Source: Chitinibacter sp. SCUT-21 (GTDB taxonomy: Bacteria > Pseudomonadota > Gammaproteobacteria > Burkholderiales > Chitinibacteraceae). Taken from it: 64,000 bases of DNA. Location of the stretch: the NCBI GenBank assembly GCA_041874755.1, contig CP102611.1, forward strand, positions 496,001 to 560,000, read 5' to 3'. Positions 18,110 to 26,346 of the stretch are shown here, piece by piece (position 1 is the first letter of the stretch; every line of letters begins with the position of its first letter). Position numbers and translations under genes: made by a program. Under the pieces are notes generated by a model. The model ran no database searches. It saw only the letters and a program-made list of their open reading frames with translations, and was not told the DNA's origin.

Positions 18110-18327
18110 GCACAAACGACGAAAGCCGCTGGGCTAAATGGTGTCGCGACGATGGCTCAGTGGTATCGTGTACCGAGAAAGTGAAAGTAATGAACGAAAA
18201 CCTCGATGAGCTCGCGCAAATGGCGCAAGACTTATTCGAAGATGGCCTGTTGATGGAAGTGTCTGCCGAGCAAATGAAGACCGTGCTGCATCAATTAGTT
18301 GAAAAGCTTCATAACCCTTACCAATAA
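18106..18327 (+). CDS. small acidic protein of unknown function
   Basis: A 73-residue, strongly acidic and probably helical protein with two cysteines near the N-terminus. Its ATG overlaps the rdgB stop (ATGA), the mark of translational coupling, so it is likely real. I recognise no domain. A second ATG at 18190 would give a 45-residue form. A role linked to nucleotide pool cleaning is possible only by neighbourhood. Confidence 0.6.
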   Translation: MSTNDESRWAKWCRDDGSVVSCTEKVKVMNENLDELAQMAQDLFEDGLLMEVSAEQMKTVLHQLVEKLHNPYQ

Positions 18328-18354
18328 AATTTATTTTAACCATTGAGAACCGAC

Positions 18355-18903
18355 ATGAAAAAAGCCTTATTAATTGCAGCACTTTGTTTACCCATGTCTA
18401 TCGCGATCGCTGCCCCCAAAAATGCGAGTAAAGCTTCTAGCGTGAGCAGCGACTCGGGCAACCCTTTCACACCTGAGCGTAATAAGGCTGCGGGCAACCT
18501 GAGCACGACCATTGTGACCAACAACAAAATGGCCAATGGTTGCAAAGGCAAAGGCGAACTCACCGAAGACAACATCAAGCAAAGCCTCAACACATGGCAA
18601 AATAAAAACAAGCAATACCTGATGGTTCACTATGACTACGTGAATGGTTACTTGGGTGCAGTAAAACAGGTTGGTGGTGATGACGCGGCAAAAAAAGCCT
18701 TGGCGGACATGACCAAATTCAATAACGAGCAAGCCAATTCAATGGTGAAAACCATGATCGAAAAAGATGGTGCAGAATTGGCGTGTAAGAAATACTTTAC
18801 GATCCTCTCTTCTGGGGCAATGGACATTAAAGAAGGCTACCCAGATTTCAAAGTTTGGAAAGGCATGGTTGAGTTTTCGAAAAAGAACTCGCCAAAGCAA
18901 TAA
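18355..18903 (+). CDS. secreted protein of unknown function
   Basis: A 182-residue protein with a clear signal peptide (MKKALLIAALCLPMSIAIAA). The mature part is mostly helical with two cysteines (NGCKGKG and LACKKYF) that could form a disulfide. I recognise no family. ATG 18355 was chosen over TTG 18343 because it starts the signal peptide directly. It sits between the small rdgB-linked gene and hemW, with gaps under 30 bp, so it may be co-transcribed. Confidence 0.65.
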   Translation: MKKALLIAALCLPMSIAIAAPKNASKASSVSSDSGNPFTPERNKAAGNLSTTIVTNNKMANGCKGKGELTEDNIKQSLNTWQNKNKQYLMVHYDYVNGYLGAVKQVGGDDAAKKALADMTKFNNEQANSMVKTMIEKDGAELACKKYFTILSSGAMDIKEGYPDFKVWKGMVEFSKKNSPKQ

Positions 18904-18930
18904 TTTCTATCCAACTATATCGTCTTTTCA

Positions 18931-20124
18931 ATGCAAACTATTTCGCTTAGTCAGCTTGGCTCTTCGGGCTTAAACGCCCTGCCGCCGTTGGCGCTGTATA
19001 TCCATTTTCCGTGGTGCGTCAAAAAATGTCCGTATTGCGACTTTAATTCGCACGCGGTCAAAGATGCTAACCACCCCAGCGGCCTACCCGAAGATCAATA
19101 CATTGCCGCGCTGATTAGCGATTTGGAAAGCAATCTGCCTCAAGTGTGGGGCCGCCCGGTAACGAGTATTTTTATGGGCGGCGGCACGCCGAGTTTGTTT
19201 TCCGCCGCCAGCATGGATCGCCTTCTAGAGGCGATTCGCGCGCGAGTAAAGCTGAACCCCGACGCTGAAATCACGCTCGAAGCCAACCCGGGCACGTTTG
19301 AAATCGACAAATTTGCCGGCTACGCCACGGCGGGGATTAATCGGCTGTCGATTGGCATTCAAAGCTTTAACCCTGAGCATTTAAGCGCCTTAGGCCGCAT
19401 ACATAATCGTGATGAAGCATTGCGCGCGGTTGAAATTGCACACAAGCACTTTGGCAATTTCAACCTCGACATTATGTACGCGCTGCCTAAGCAAACACTG
19501 GCGCAGGCGCAGGCCGATATTCGCCTTGCCATTGAATGCGGCTCTGCGCATTTGAGCGCGTATCATTTAACGCTGGAACCCAATACGCTGTTTCATCGCT
19601 ACCCACCCGCCCTGCCCGACGATGATCTGGCGGCGGATATGCAGGAAATGATCGAAGCAGAACTGGCCAGCGCGGGGTTTGAGCATTACGAAACCAGCGC
19701 CTTCGCCAAACCCGGCAAACGCAGTCAGCATAATTTGAATTACTGGCAGTTTGGCGACTATTTGGGCATCGGCGCTGGCGCGCACGGCAAAATAAGCTTT
19801 CACGACAAAATCATTCGCCAAGCGCGCTACAAACAGCCGACCGAATATCTGGCCAAAATGGCCGCCGGCAATGCCATTCAGACCGAAACGGTGGTCGAAA
19901 AAGATGAGCTACCGTTTGAATTTATGCTTAATCTGCTGCGCTTAACCGAAGGCTTCCCGCTCGCGCTGTTTCAAGAGCGCACCGGTTTGCCGCAGAGCAA
20001 GATTTTTACCGAACTCGAGCGCGCCTGTAGCGAAGGTTTACTCGAACGTGATTTACATTGGGTCAAGCCAACTGAAAAAGGCCAGCGCTTTTTGAATGTA
20101 TTAATGGAAAGATTCTTACCCTAG
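18931..20124 (+). CDS. hemW: radical SAM heme chaperone HemW
   Basis: A 397-residue radical SAM protein. Cys29-x3-Cys33-x2-Cys36 (CVKKCPYCDF) binds the 4Fe-4S cluster. MGGGTPSLF, EANPGTFE and RLSIGIQSFNPEHL are family motifs, and a HemN C-terminal domain follows. HemW-type proteins carry heme and are distinct from the coproporphyrinogen dehydrogenase HemN; the short N-terminus and the Cys pattern fit HemW. The position after rdgB fits the common rdgB-hemW order. Confidence 0.9.
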   Translation: MQTISLSQLGSSGLNALPPLALYIHFPWCVKKCPYCDFNSHAVKDANHPSGLPEDQYIAALISDLESNLPQVWGRPVTSIFMGGGTPSLFSAASMDRLLEAIRARVKLNPDAEITLEANPGTFEIDKFAGYATAGINRLSIGIQSFNPEHLSALGRIHNRDEALRAVEIAHKHFGNFNLDIMYALPKQTLAQAQADIRLAIECGSAHLSAYHLTLEPNTLFHRYPPALPDDDLAADMQEMIEAELASAGFEHYETSAFAKPGKRSQHNLNYWQFGDYLGIGAGAHGKISFHDKIIRQARYKQPTEYLAKMAAGNAIQTETVVEKDELPFEFMLNLLRLTEGFPLALFQERTGLPQSKIFTELERACSEGLLERDLHWVKPTEKGQRFLNVLMERFLP

Positions 20125-20176
20125 CCATTTGCTGTAAAGCTACTGCGAGCCGCGATGACGGTGTTAAAAAACTACT

Positions 20177-20225
20177 GGGTATATGGCAGCAAACTAGACC
20201 AGAAAAAGCCTCACAAGCAATACCC
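20177..20225. repeat. 49-bp palindromic element, copy C
   Basis: GGGTAT and ATACCC, both perfect, lie exactly 49 bp end to end. It lies in the 125-bp gap between hemW and the flavin reductase gene. Its interior resembles copy D (CAGCAAA near the left end, GCCT near the right end), which supports common descent. Confidence 0.7.
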
Positions 20226-20249
20226 AACCCCGTATCAACAGGATTTATT

Positions 20250-20816
20250 ATGGAATGGCCCGTTGCGACTTTGTCGCCGAGTGAAAAATACAATTTGATT
20301 ACCGACTGCGTCGTTCCGCGCCCGATTGCGTGGGTCACCAGCAGCGATGCAAACGGCAAAATCAATATCGCGCCATTTTCCTACTTTAATATTGTGTCGA
20401 GCGAACCAATGATTGTGTCGCTCAGCGTCAATCGCCGCATGGGCCAGGGCGGCGGCAGCGAGCAAAAAGACACTGCGCTTAACCTCATTCATGGCGGCGA
20501 CTGCGTGATTCATATTCCATCGCACGATCACGCGCCTGCGGTACACGCAACTGGATCAGGCACACCACCATCACAAGAGCAAATCGATAGCCTTGGCCTA
20601 CAATTTGCACCAGCACAAACCGTTAAAGCGCCACGCATCGACGATTGCGGCGTCGCGCTCGAAGGCCGTTTTTTGCAGCAGATTGAAGTCGGCAGCCCCG
20701 TGGTCGCGGATTTAATTCTGATCGAAATCGTCCATATTTATGCCGCCGACGATTTGCTGCACAATGGGCGAGTTCACCCAGAACCATATGCAATTGCTGC
20801 CAGTAAAAAACCCTAA
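20250..20816 (+). CDS. flavin reductase domain protein
   Basis: A 188-residue FMN-binding split-barrel protein. The motif [36 protein letters not shown] is typical of the flavin reductase-like family. AGGA lies seven bases before the ATG. It probably reduces or binds FMN using NAD(P)H, but the partner enzyme is unknown. It is followed 44 bp later by ridA. Confidence 0.8.
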   Translation: MEWPVATLSPSEKYNLITDCVVPRPIAWVTSSDANGKINIAPFSYFNIVSSEPMIVSLSVNRRMGQGGGSEQKDTALNLIHGGDCVIHIPSHDHAPAVHATGSGTPPSQEQIDSLGLQFAPAQTVKAPRIDDCGVALEGRFLQQIEVGSPVVADLILIEIVHIYAADDLLHNGRVHPEPYAIAASKKP

Positions 20817-20860
20817 ACCCTCACCTTTTGGTCAGGCCAATTTCAATTAAGGATGACATT

Positions 20861-21241
20861 ATGAGCAAAGGAATCATTCATTCAGACCACGCCCCTAAAG
20901 CCGTTGGCACTTACTCGCAAGCGGTTAAAGTGGGCAACACGGTGTATCTATCAGGCCAAATCGGTCTTGATCCTGTATCGGGCGAGTTGGCTGAAGGTTT
21001 TGAAGCGCAAACGCATCGCGTATTCCAAAACCTGCGTGCGGTATGCCAAGCGGCGGGTGGCGATTTGTCTGACATCGTAAAACTGGGCGTATTCGTCGTT
21101 GATTTGGCCAACTTTGCCAAATTGAACGAAATCATGGGTGAATATTTCACCGCACCATTCCCTGCGCGTGCAGCGGTGCAAGCCGCAGCTTTGCCAAAAG
21201 GCGCGATTGTTGAAGCTGACGCAGTGATGGTGCTCGCCTAA
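20861..21241 (+). CDS. ridA: 2-iminobutanoate/2-iminopropanoate deaminase RidA
   Basis: A 126-residue YjgF/RidA protein that hydrolyses reactive imines and enamines released by PLP enzymes. [27 protein letters not shown], the VCQAAGG region and the ending [24 protein letters not shown] follow the family. ATG 20861 has AAGGA at good distance; the longer frame from 20828 lacks this. Confidence 0.95.
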   Translation: MSKGIIHSDHAPKAVGTYSQAVKVGNTVYLSGQIGLDPVSGELAEGFEAQTHRVFQNLRAVCQAAGGDLSDIVKLGVFVVDLANFAKLNEIMGEYFTAPFPARAAVQAAALPKGAIVEADAVMVLA

Positions 21242-21243
21242 TC

Positions 21244-21600
21244 GTGGCCAGCGGCTACTTGATTGCAAAATACCTGATCACGGCCGCCGCCGTGGTCGGT
21301 ATTTCTGAAATTGCAGCGCGCTATGAGCGCGTGGGCGGATTGCTAGCCGCCTTGCCGATCATGACGTGCTTAACGCTGATTTGGCTGTACATTGAAAAGC
21401 AACCCAGCGCGAAAATTGCCGCGCACGCGTGGTACACCTTCTGGTACGTGATTCCTACATTGCCGATGTTTTTGGCCTTTCCTTTTTTGCTCAACCGTTT
21501 TGGATTTTGGCCGGCCTTGCTGATCGCTTGCTGTGCAACCATCGCTATTTTCTTACTGTATGCACAAGTGCTTGCTCGCTTTCAGATTCACTTAATCTAA
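21244..21600 (+). CDS. DUF3147 small membrane protein
   Basis: A 118-residue integral membrane protein with about four hydrophobic helices and the ERVGGLLAALPI segment typical of DUF3147. It starts with GTG two bases after the ridA stop, so it is likely translated by re-initiation. Function unknown. A 49-bp palindromic element begins at the very next base after its stop codon. Confidence 0.75.
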   Translation: MASGYLIAKYLITAAAVVGISEIAARYERVGGLLAALPIMTCLTLIWLYIEKQPSAKIAAHAWYTFWYVIPTLPMFLAFPFLLNRFGFWPALLIACCATIAIFLLYAQVLARFQIHLI

Positions 21601-21649
21601 GGGTATACTCAGCAAAGAGAAGCTGTATTTTGCCTTCAGCAACATACCC
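21601..21649. repeat. 49-bp palindromic element, copy D
   Basis: GGGTAT and ATACCC, both perfect, lie exactly 49 bp end to end. It begins at the base after the TAA of the DUF3147 gene and ends 14 bp before the next ATG. Confidence 0.72.
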
Positions 21650-21663
21650 AAAGGACATGCGCT

Positions 21664-22086
21664 ATGCCAATTCACAATCCAAGTGATGAAGAAATTAAAG
21701 CCATTTTGCTTAACACCAAAACGATCGCCGTGGTGGGTCTCTCAGATAAACCAAGCCGCGCCAGCCATGGCGTAGCCAAATTAATGCAACGCTGGGGTTT
21801 TAAGATCATTCCAGTAACCCCAAAACCGCAAGAAACGATTTTAGGCGAAAAGGTCTACCCCACTTTAGCGAGAGTTCCGGGCGAAATTGATCTGGTGAAT
21901 GTATTTCGCCGCAGCGAAGAAGCAGGCACGGTGGTTGATGAAGCGATTGCGCGCGGCGCAAAAGCGATTTGGTTACAGTTGGATATTATTGATGAAGCGG
22001 CCGCCGAGCGCGCTAATGCAGCAGGGATTCCGATCATCATGGATCGCTGCCTAATGGTTGAGTACGGCCGTTTATTTGCCGATTAA
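21664..22086 (+). CDS. CoA-binding domain protein (YccU type)
   Basis: A 140-residue Rossmann-fold protein. IAVVGLSDKPSRASHGVAKLMQRWGFKIIPVTPKP is the CoA-binding core, followed by the family segments DLVNVFRR and AKAIWLQ and the ending GIPIIMDRCLMVEYGRL. It binds CoA or acyl-CoA; the biological role is unclear. Its ribosome-binding site (AGGA) lies just outside copy D. After it, 220 bp up to dapF hold no gene that I can support. Confidence 0.85.
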   Translation: MPIHNPSDEEIKAILLNTKTIAVVGLSDKPSRASHGVAKLMQRWGFKIIPVTPKPQETILGEKVYPTLARVPGEIDLVNVFRRSEEAGTVVDEAIARGAKAIWLQLDIIDEAAAERANAAGIPIIMDRCLMVEYGRLFAD

Positions 22087-22306
22087 ACTCACCAAAATTA
22101 CACGGCAATGACGATTTTGCCACGCTGCGCAAAGAGTCCTTGCCCCGCAGCGGCCCAGCCTTTAGCCTAGCATCAGCGCAAAAACTCAGCTTATCTGCGC
22201 ATGAATGGTTCTGGGCTACCCCTAATATTTATCGTTTTACCTCGAGCTTTTTTGCTGTTTCAATCGCAATAACAACGGCCAATAAAATCGAATGGAATAA
22301 TTAAAC

Positions 22307-23137
22307 ATGAAGCTGCAATTTAGCAAAATGCACGGTCTTGGCAATGATTTCATGGTCATTGACGGTGTGCGTCAAACAGTAAATCTGAGCTCCGAACAAA
22401 TCGGCCTCTTGAGTCACCGTAATTTTGGCATTGGCTTTGATCAACTGCTGCTAGTCGAGAAATCCAGCACACCGGGCATCGATTTTCGTTATCGCATTTT
22501 CAATTGCGACGGCTCCGAAGTAGAGCAATGCGGTAATGGTTCGCGCTGTTTTGCCCGTTTTGTTTACGAGCAAGGCCTGACTGATAAAACTGAAATCGCC
22601 GTAGAAACCGCGAAAGGCGTGATTTACCCGAAATTGGAAGCCGACGGCAATGTCACCGTCAATATGGGTGTGCCCCGCTTTGCGCCGGATGAAATTCCTT
22701 TTCAAGCCCCCAACGAAGCGATTGTTGATCCGTTGATCGTTGACGGTGATGTTTTGCAGATATCCGTCGTCTCGATGGGCAACCCGCACGCGGTGCAAGT
22801 GGTTGAATCGGTGCAAACTGCTGCAGTTAGCCAGCAAGGCCCCTTGATTGAGGCGCATCCGCGTTTTCCAAACAAAGTGAACGCCGGATTTATGCAGATT
22901 ATTAATCGCAATGAAATCGCGCTTCGCGTATACGAGCGCGGCGCGGGTGAAACACTGGCTTGCGGCACGGGTGCATGCGCCGCAGTAGTCGCGGGTATTC
23001 GCCGAGGACTCCTTGATGAAACGGTGCTGGTTCACACCCGTGGTGGTGATTTAACAATTTCTTGGACGGGCGCAGGCCAAGCCGTCATGATGACAGGCCC
23101 TGCAGTGACTGTTTTTGCAGGTTCAATCGACATTTAA
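22307..23137 (+). CDS. dapF: diaminopimelate epimerase DapF
   Basis: A 276-residue cofactor-free epimerase that converts LL- to meso-diaminopimelate for lysine and peptidoglycan. The two catalytic cysteines are present: Cys75 in [11 protein letters not shown] and Cys219 in [21 protein letters not shown] opens the protein as usual. It leads a conserved dapF-DUF484-xerC operon. Confidence 0.97.
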   Translation: MKLQFSKMHGLGNDFMVIDGVRQTVNLSSEQIGLLSHRNFGIGFDQLLLVEKSSTPGIDFRYRIFNCDGSEVEQCGNGSRCFARFVYEQGLTDKTEIAVETAKGVIYPKLEADGNVTVNMGVPRFAPDEIPFQAPNEAIVDPLIVDGDVLQISVVSMGNPHAVQVVESVQTAAVSQQGPLIEAHPRFPNKVNAGFMQIINRNEIALRVYERGAGETLACGTGACAAVVAGIRRGLLDETVLVHTRGGDLTISWTGAGQAVMMTGPAVTVFAGSIDI

Positions 23138-23151
23138 TCAGGATAAAGCAG

Positions 23152-23811
23152 ATGAATGCGGATGATGTAGTTCAGTGGTTAAAACAAAACCCAGCTTTTT
23201 TTGATGAATTTGCCGATGATATCGCGCAAATTTTTGTTCCGCATAATCATGGCGGCCATGCGGTGTCGTTGGCTGAACGACAATTACTCACCTTACGCGA
23301 TCGGAATAAGCAATTGGAATCACGTTTGGGCGAGTTACTGCAATTTGGCATCGAAAACGACCAAATTTCAGACAAATTGCATCATCTGACCGTTGATTTG
23401 ATGAAGGCAAATGATCTAGCTTCGATCATCGGTACGCTTGAATATCACCTGAAAGAGCGCTTTAATGTGCCATTTATGGCGCTACGCTTATGGTTGCCGG
23501 CCGGCGAGTGCAATTTGATGGAATTCTCGCCAGTCAGTGAAGCGATTCATCGCTTAGCTGAAAATCTAGTTTCCCCGTACTGCGGTCCATATGTCACCGA
23601 TGAAGTACTCGATTGGTTTGAAATTGGCACTGGTGAACTAAAATCCTTCGCTCAGTTTGCCTTGAAAACCGCAGATCAGCCGTTTGGATTGCTAGTGCTA
23701 GCTAGCCCAGACAGCGAGCGCTTCTACCCTGACATGGGCACCTTGTATTTGCAGCGTTTGTCTGATTTATTATCGGCCGCAATTCGCCGCATAACACCAG
23801 ACAATGGCTAA
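23152..23811 (+). CDS. DUF484 family GAF-like protein
   Basis: A 219-residue DUF484 protein. WLKQNPAFFDEFADDIAQI opens the N-terminal helical part, and LAERQLLTLRDRNKQLESRLGELL forms a coiled coil. A GAF-like domain follows, with the ending RFYPDMGTLYLQRLSDLLSAAIRR typical of the family. The start at 23152 has AGGA upstream. It lies between dapF and xerC, overlapping xerC by 8 bases. Function is unknown. Confidence 0.88.
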   Translation: MNADDVVQWLKQNPAFFDEFADDIAQIFVPHNHGGHAVSLAERQLLTLRDRNKQLESRLGELLQFGIENDQISDKLHHLTVDLMKANDLASIIGTLEYHLKERFNVPFMALRLWLPAGECNLMEFSPVSEAIHRLAENLVSPYCGPYVTDEVLDWFEIGTGELKSFAQFALKTADQPFGLLVLASPDSERFYPDMGTLYLQRLSDLLSAAIRRITPDNG

Positions 23812-24727
23812 ACCCGCCGCACCATCGCAACAAATTCCCGCGCAAACGCTTGAGCAGTTTGCGCATTTTTTTCGCTATTTGAATGGCGAAAAAATGGCCA
23901 GTGCGCACACCTATGCGGCCTACGAGCGTGATTTATGGCTACTAGCACAATACGCGCAGCAAAAAGATTTACACACGCTCACTGCGCAAGACATTCGTAG
24001 TTTTGTGCGCCAAATTGCCAGTAAAGGCTTATCGGGGCGCTCTATTGCACGGGCGCTATCGGCATGGCGAATGTTTTATCGCATTATGATTCGTGATTTT
24101 CATTGGCCACTGAACCCAGTGGAAGGGGTGAAAGCACCTAAGTCGAGCAAACCCTTACCCGGCACACTCAACAGCGACGATGCGGTTGGCTTTTTGGAAA
24201 ACATGCCCGACGACGATGCGCTCGATGCTCGCGACAAGGCCATGTTTGAATTAGCCTATTCATCGGGTTTACGCGTTAGCGAGTTAGTCGGTCTAAAGTT
24301 GATCGAGCTCGATTTACCGCAAGGTTTGGCCAGCGTAACCGGCAAAGGCAATAAAACACGCGTCGTCCCGATTGGCCATGCAGCGCAGGAATCGCTTCGC
24401 CACTGGCTCACAATCAGGCCCGAATATGCACGTGGGCAAGTCGCCACGGTATTTGTGAGCAAAAAAGGGGGGAAATTAACCACCCGAGCCGTACAACTCC
24501 GCTTGCAGCACTGGCAGCAGCAGCTCGGGATTAACGAGCCGCTTTACCCACATAAGTTGCGCCACAGCTGCGCCAGTCATTTACTGCAGTCATCGGGTGA
24601 TTTACGCGCAGTACAAGAACTACTGGGCCACGCCAGTATTGCCACCACGCAGGTGTATACACACTTGGATTTTCAACACCTAGCAAATGTGTATGACCAA
24701 GCGCATCCGCGCGCTAAAAATAAGTAG
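23804..24727 (+). CDS. xerC: tyrosine recombinase XerC
   Basis: A 307-residue site-specific recombinase that, with XerD, resolves chromosome dimers at dif. All catalytic residues are present: Arg157, Lys181, His250, Arg253, His276 and nucleophile Tyr285 (in TTQVYTHLD). It overlaps the DUF484 gene by 8 bases in the usual order. Its TAG stop codon forms the first three bases of a 49-bp palindromic element. Confidence 0.95.
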   Translation: MAKPAAPSQQIPAQTLEQFAHFFRYLNGEKMASAHTYAAYERDLWLLAQYAQQKDLHTLTAQDIRSFVRQIASKGLSGRSIARALSAWRMFYRIMIRDFHWPLNPVEGVKAPKSSKPLPGTLNSDDAVGFLENMPDDDALDARDKAMFELAYSSGLRVSELVGLKLIELDLPQGLASVTGKGNKTRVVPIGHAAQESLRHWLTIRPEYARGQVATVFVSKKGGKLTTRAVQLRLQHWQQQLGINEPLYPHKLRHSCASHLLQSSGDLRAVQELLGHASIATTQVYTHLDFQHLANVYDQAHPRAKNK

Positions 24728-24773
24728 TATTGCTCTAGCAAGCATATTTGATGCTAGCCAGAGCAAAATACCT
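24725..24773. repeat. 49-bp palindromic element, copy E
   Basis: TAGTAT and ATACCT lie exactly 49 bp end to end. The xerC stop TAG is the left end. On the other strand the convergent PilZ-like gene ends TAG, sharing bases with the right end (reading TAGGTAT). The element thus is the entire space between two stop codons. The arms GCTCT / AGAGC and GCTAGC-like inner repeats can pair. Confidence 0.68.
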
Positions 24774-26328
24774 AATCTAAATCGCCACTAAACTCGAATA
24801 AATCATAGCCGTTTTGCTGCTCAACCAATTTTGTGGCGCGTACTGTATGGCTTCGATCTGCCAATAGCACCGTGTATTCCCGTAGCGGGGTGTAGTGACC
24901 TTTGCTCGTTGCTATACGTGCAGCCTGTTTTAACGCTGGAATCGCCGGCAATAATAAAGCGGGGGAAAAACCAGCTTCTGGATTTTGCACTGAGCGCATC
25001 AAAATGGGCCTCGCTTTGGCACTCATTACTTGCAAGCCCATTTCCATCGACCCATTGTGATGCTGGTGCAACCAGCGAATCGACGCGACCATCCAGTTGG
25101 TTTCATCTGCAATCGACAGAGCAACAATTTCGCCCGCCCTTGCCTGCTCTTTGGGCAATTCATGCGCCAAGATCCCGTAACCCCCAGGGCTTTCATTGAC
25201 TACTTGCCACTGGGTGGTTTGCAAGTCTTTTTCCGACAGCAAAATTTTTTCAGTTCCCAGCGTTAAATGTTGGCCTTGATTGAGACGAAAAGCAGTGCGC
25301 CGCAAGCCCAACGCCACATTGATATTCGATTGCGTCGGAATCCGCTGATATAGGCGATGCGGAACAATACTCCACTGGCGTATCACACGGCGCAAGATTT
25401 CCAGCCACATTTGAACTTTGACGCGATCTTTTGCCATCGGAGCCTTCGCTTCAACAGCGTGTTCGGCCTTGTGCAGCTTTTTTGCCAACTCTATCGTATC
25501 AAACAGCACCGCTTGACCTGAGTAATGATCGAGCGAGCGATTGCCAACATAACACGGTGCCTTGTCGGTATTAAGCTCAATCAAGAAAAACCCCGCACTC
25601 GACGCAAGTTTACTTAAAGGCTGAAAATGGGCGTGTGGCGCGTAGCCCTCGATAATTTCGATCACTTTATCAAACTCGCTTCCGGCAAAGCGGTGCGGGT
25701 CGGCTAGGGCCAGTAGCACCATTTGCTTATATAAAGTGGCGAGCGAGCGCGTTGACTTATCTTTCGGGTTTTCGTTTTTGGGTTCGTCTAATACTTTATG
25801 CTCAGCACCATAGCGGAAGATCTGGTGCGCATCAGACCAAATCCCTTCCGGCAAGCTTTGATACAAACGCGCGGACACTTGATATACGCGCCAATAGGCA
25901 TACAGCAAAGCCTGTAATAACAATGGGGAAGGTTTGGCGGGGCTAGAGAAAAAACTAAAGCGTTTTTCAAGTTTATCGTGTTGCGCGATTTTCCAGCCTT
26001 GCGCCAATTCAAACCACACATTGCGCGCCAATTGTGCCGCCATACGGGCCGATTCTTTCATCGGCAACCCAGGCGAGGCATAGGCCACTTCAAACGCGCC
26101 AGTGAGCATTTCTAAAGAGCTTTGATATTCTGTTAACAACGCGATCCGAGCATCTGCATCGACCTTAACACGGTTTAAGGCCGTCATTGCATCAAGCATC
26201 ATGCGCGCCGCGTCAATCACATTGGCGGTGGGCAACGCGATTAACCAATCTTTAAGCTTTTTCGGATCGGTCTCAACGACTGCCGCAAGGCTTTGATCGG
26301 TTTCAGGAATCTTAAAGATTAAAGTCAT
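24772..26328 (-). CDS. probable PilZ-fold cyclic-di-GMP binding protein
   Basis: A 518-residue soluble protein. The first 330 residues look helical and match nothing I recognise. In the C-terminal part, RTAFR (Arg344, Arg348) and NESPGG (Asn378, Ser380, Gly383) fit the PilZ c-di-GMP motifs RxxxR and D/NxSxxG. These are followed by the beta-rich GEIVALSIADETNWMVASIRWL. This suggests a c-di-GMP effector, which is inference from motifs. It starts 18 bp after bioA on the same strand and may share its transcript. It shares its stop codon region with palindromic element E. Confidence 0.6.
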   Translation of the reverse strand: MTLIFKIPETDQSLAAVVETDPKKLKDWLIALPTANVIDAARMMLDAMTALNRVKVDADARIALLTEYQSSLEMLTGAFEVAYASPGLPMKESARMAAQLARNVWFELAQGWKIAQHDKLEKRFSFFSSPAKPSPLLLQALLYAYWRVYQVSARLYQSLPEGIWSDAHQIFRYGAEHKVLDEPKNENPKDKSTRSLATLYKQMVLLALADPHRFAGSEFDKVIEIIEGYAPHAHFQPLSKLASSAGFFLIELNTDKAPCYVGNRSLDHYSGQAVLFDTIELAKKLHKAEHAVEAKAPMAKDRVKVQMWLEILRRVIRQWSIVPHRLYQRIPTQSNINVALGLRRTAFRLNQGQHLTLGTEKILLSEKDLQTTQWQVVNESPGGYGILAHELPKEQARAGEIVALSIADETNWMVASIRWLHQHHNGSMEMGLQVMSAKARPILMRSVQNPEAGFSPALLLPAIPALKQAARIATSKGHYTPLREYTVLLADRSHTVRATKLVEQQNGYDLFEFSGDLD

Positions 26329-26346
26329 ATCACACTGTTGGTTTAT

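Noticed and set aside
22087..22306. 220-bp gap before dapF, checked for tRNA or small RNA
   Set aside because: No cloverleaf, strong hairpin or frame was found. It probably holds only the dapF promoter.
22451..23035. A 194-codon minus-strand frame
   Set aside because: It is antisense to dapF; no signal peptide, motif or ribosome-binding site supports it.
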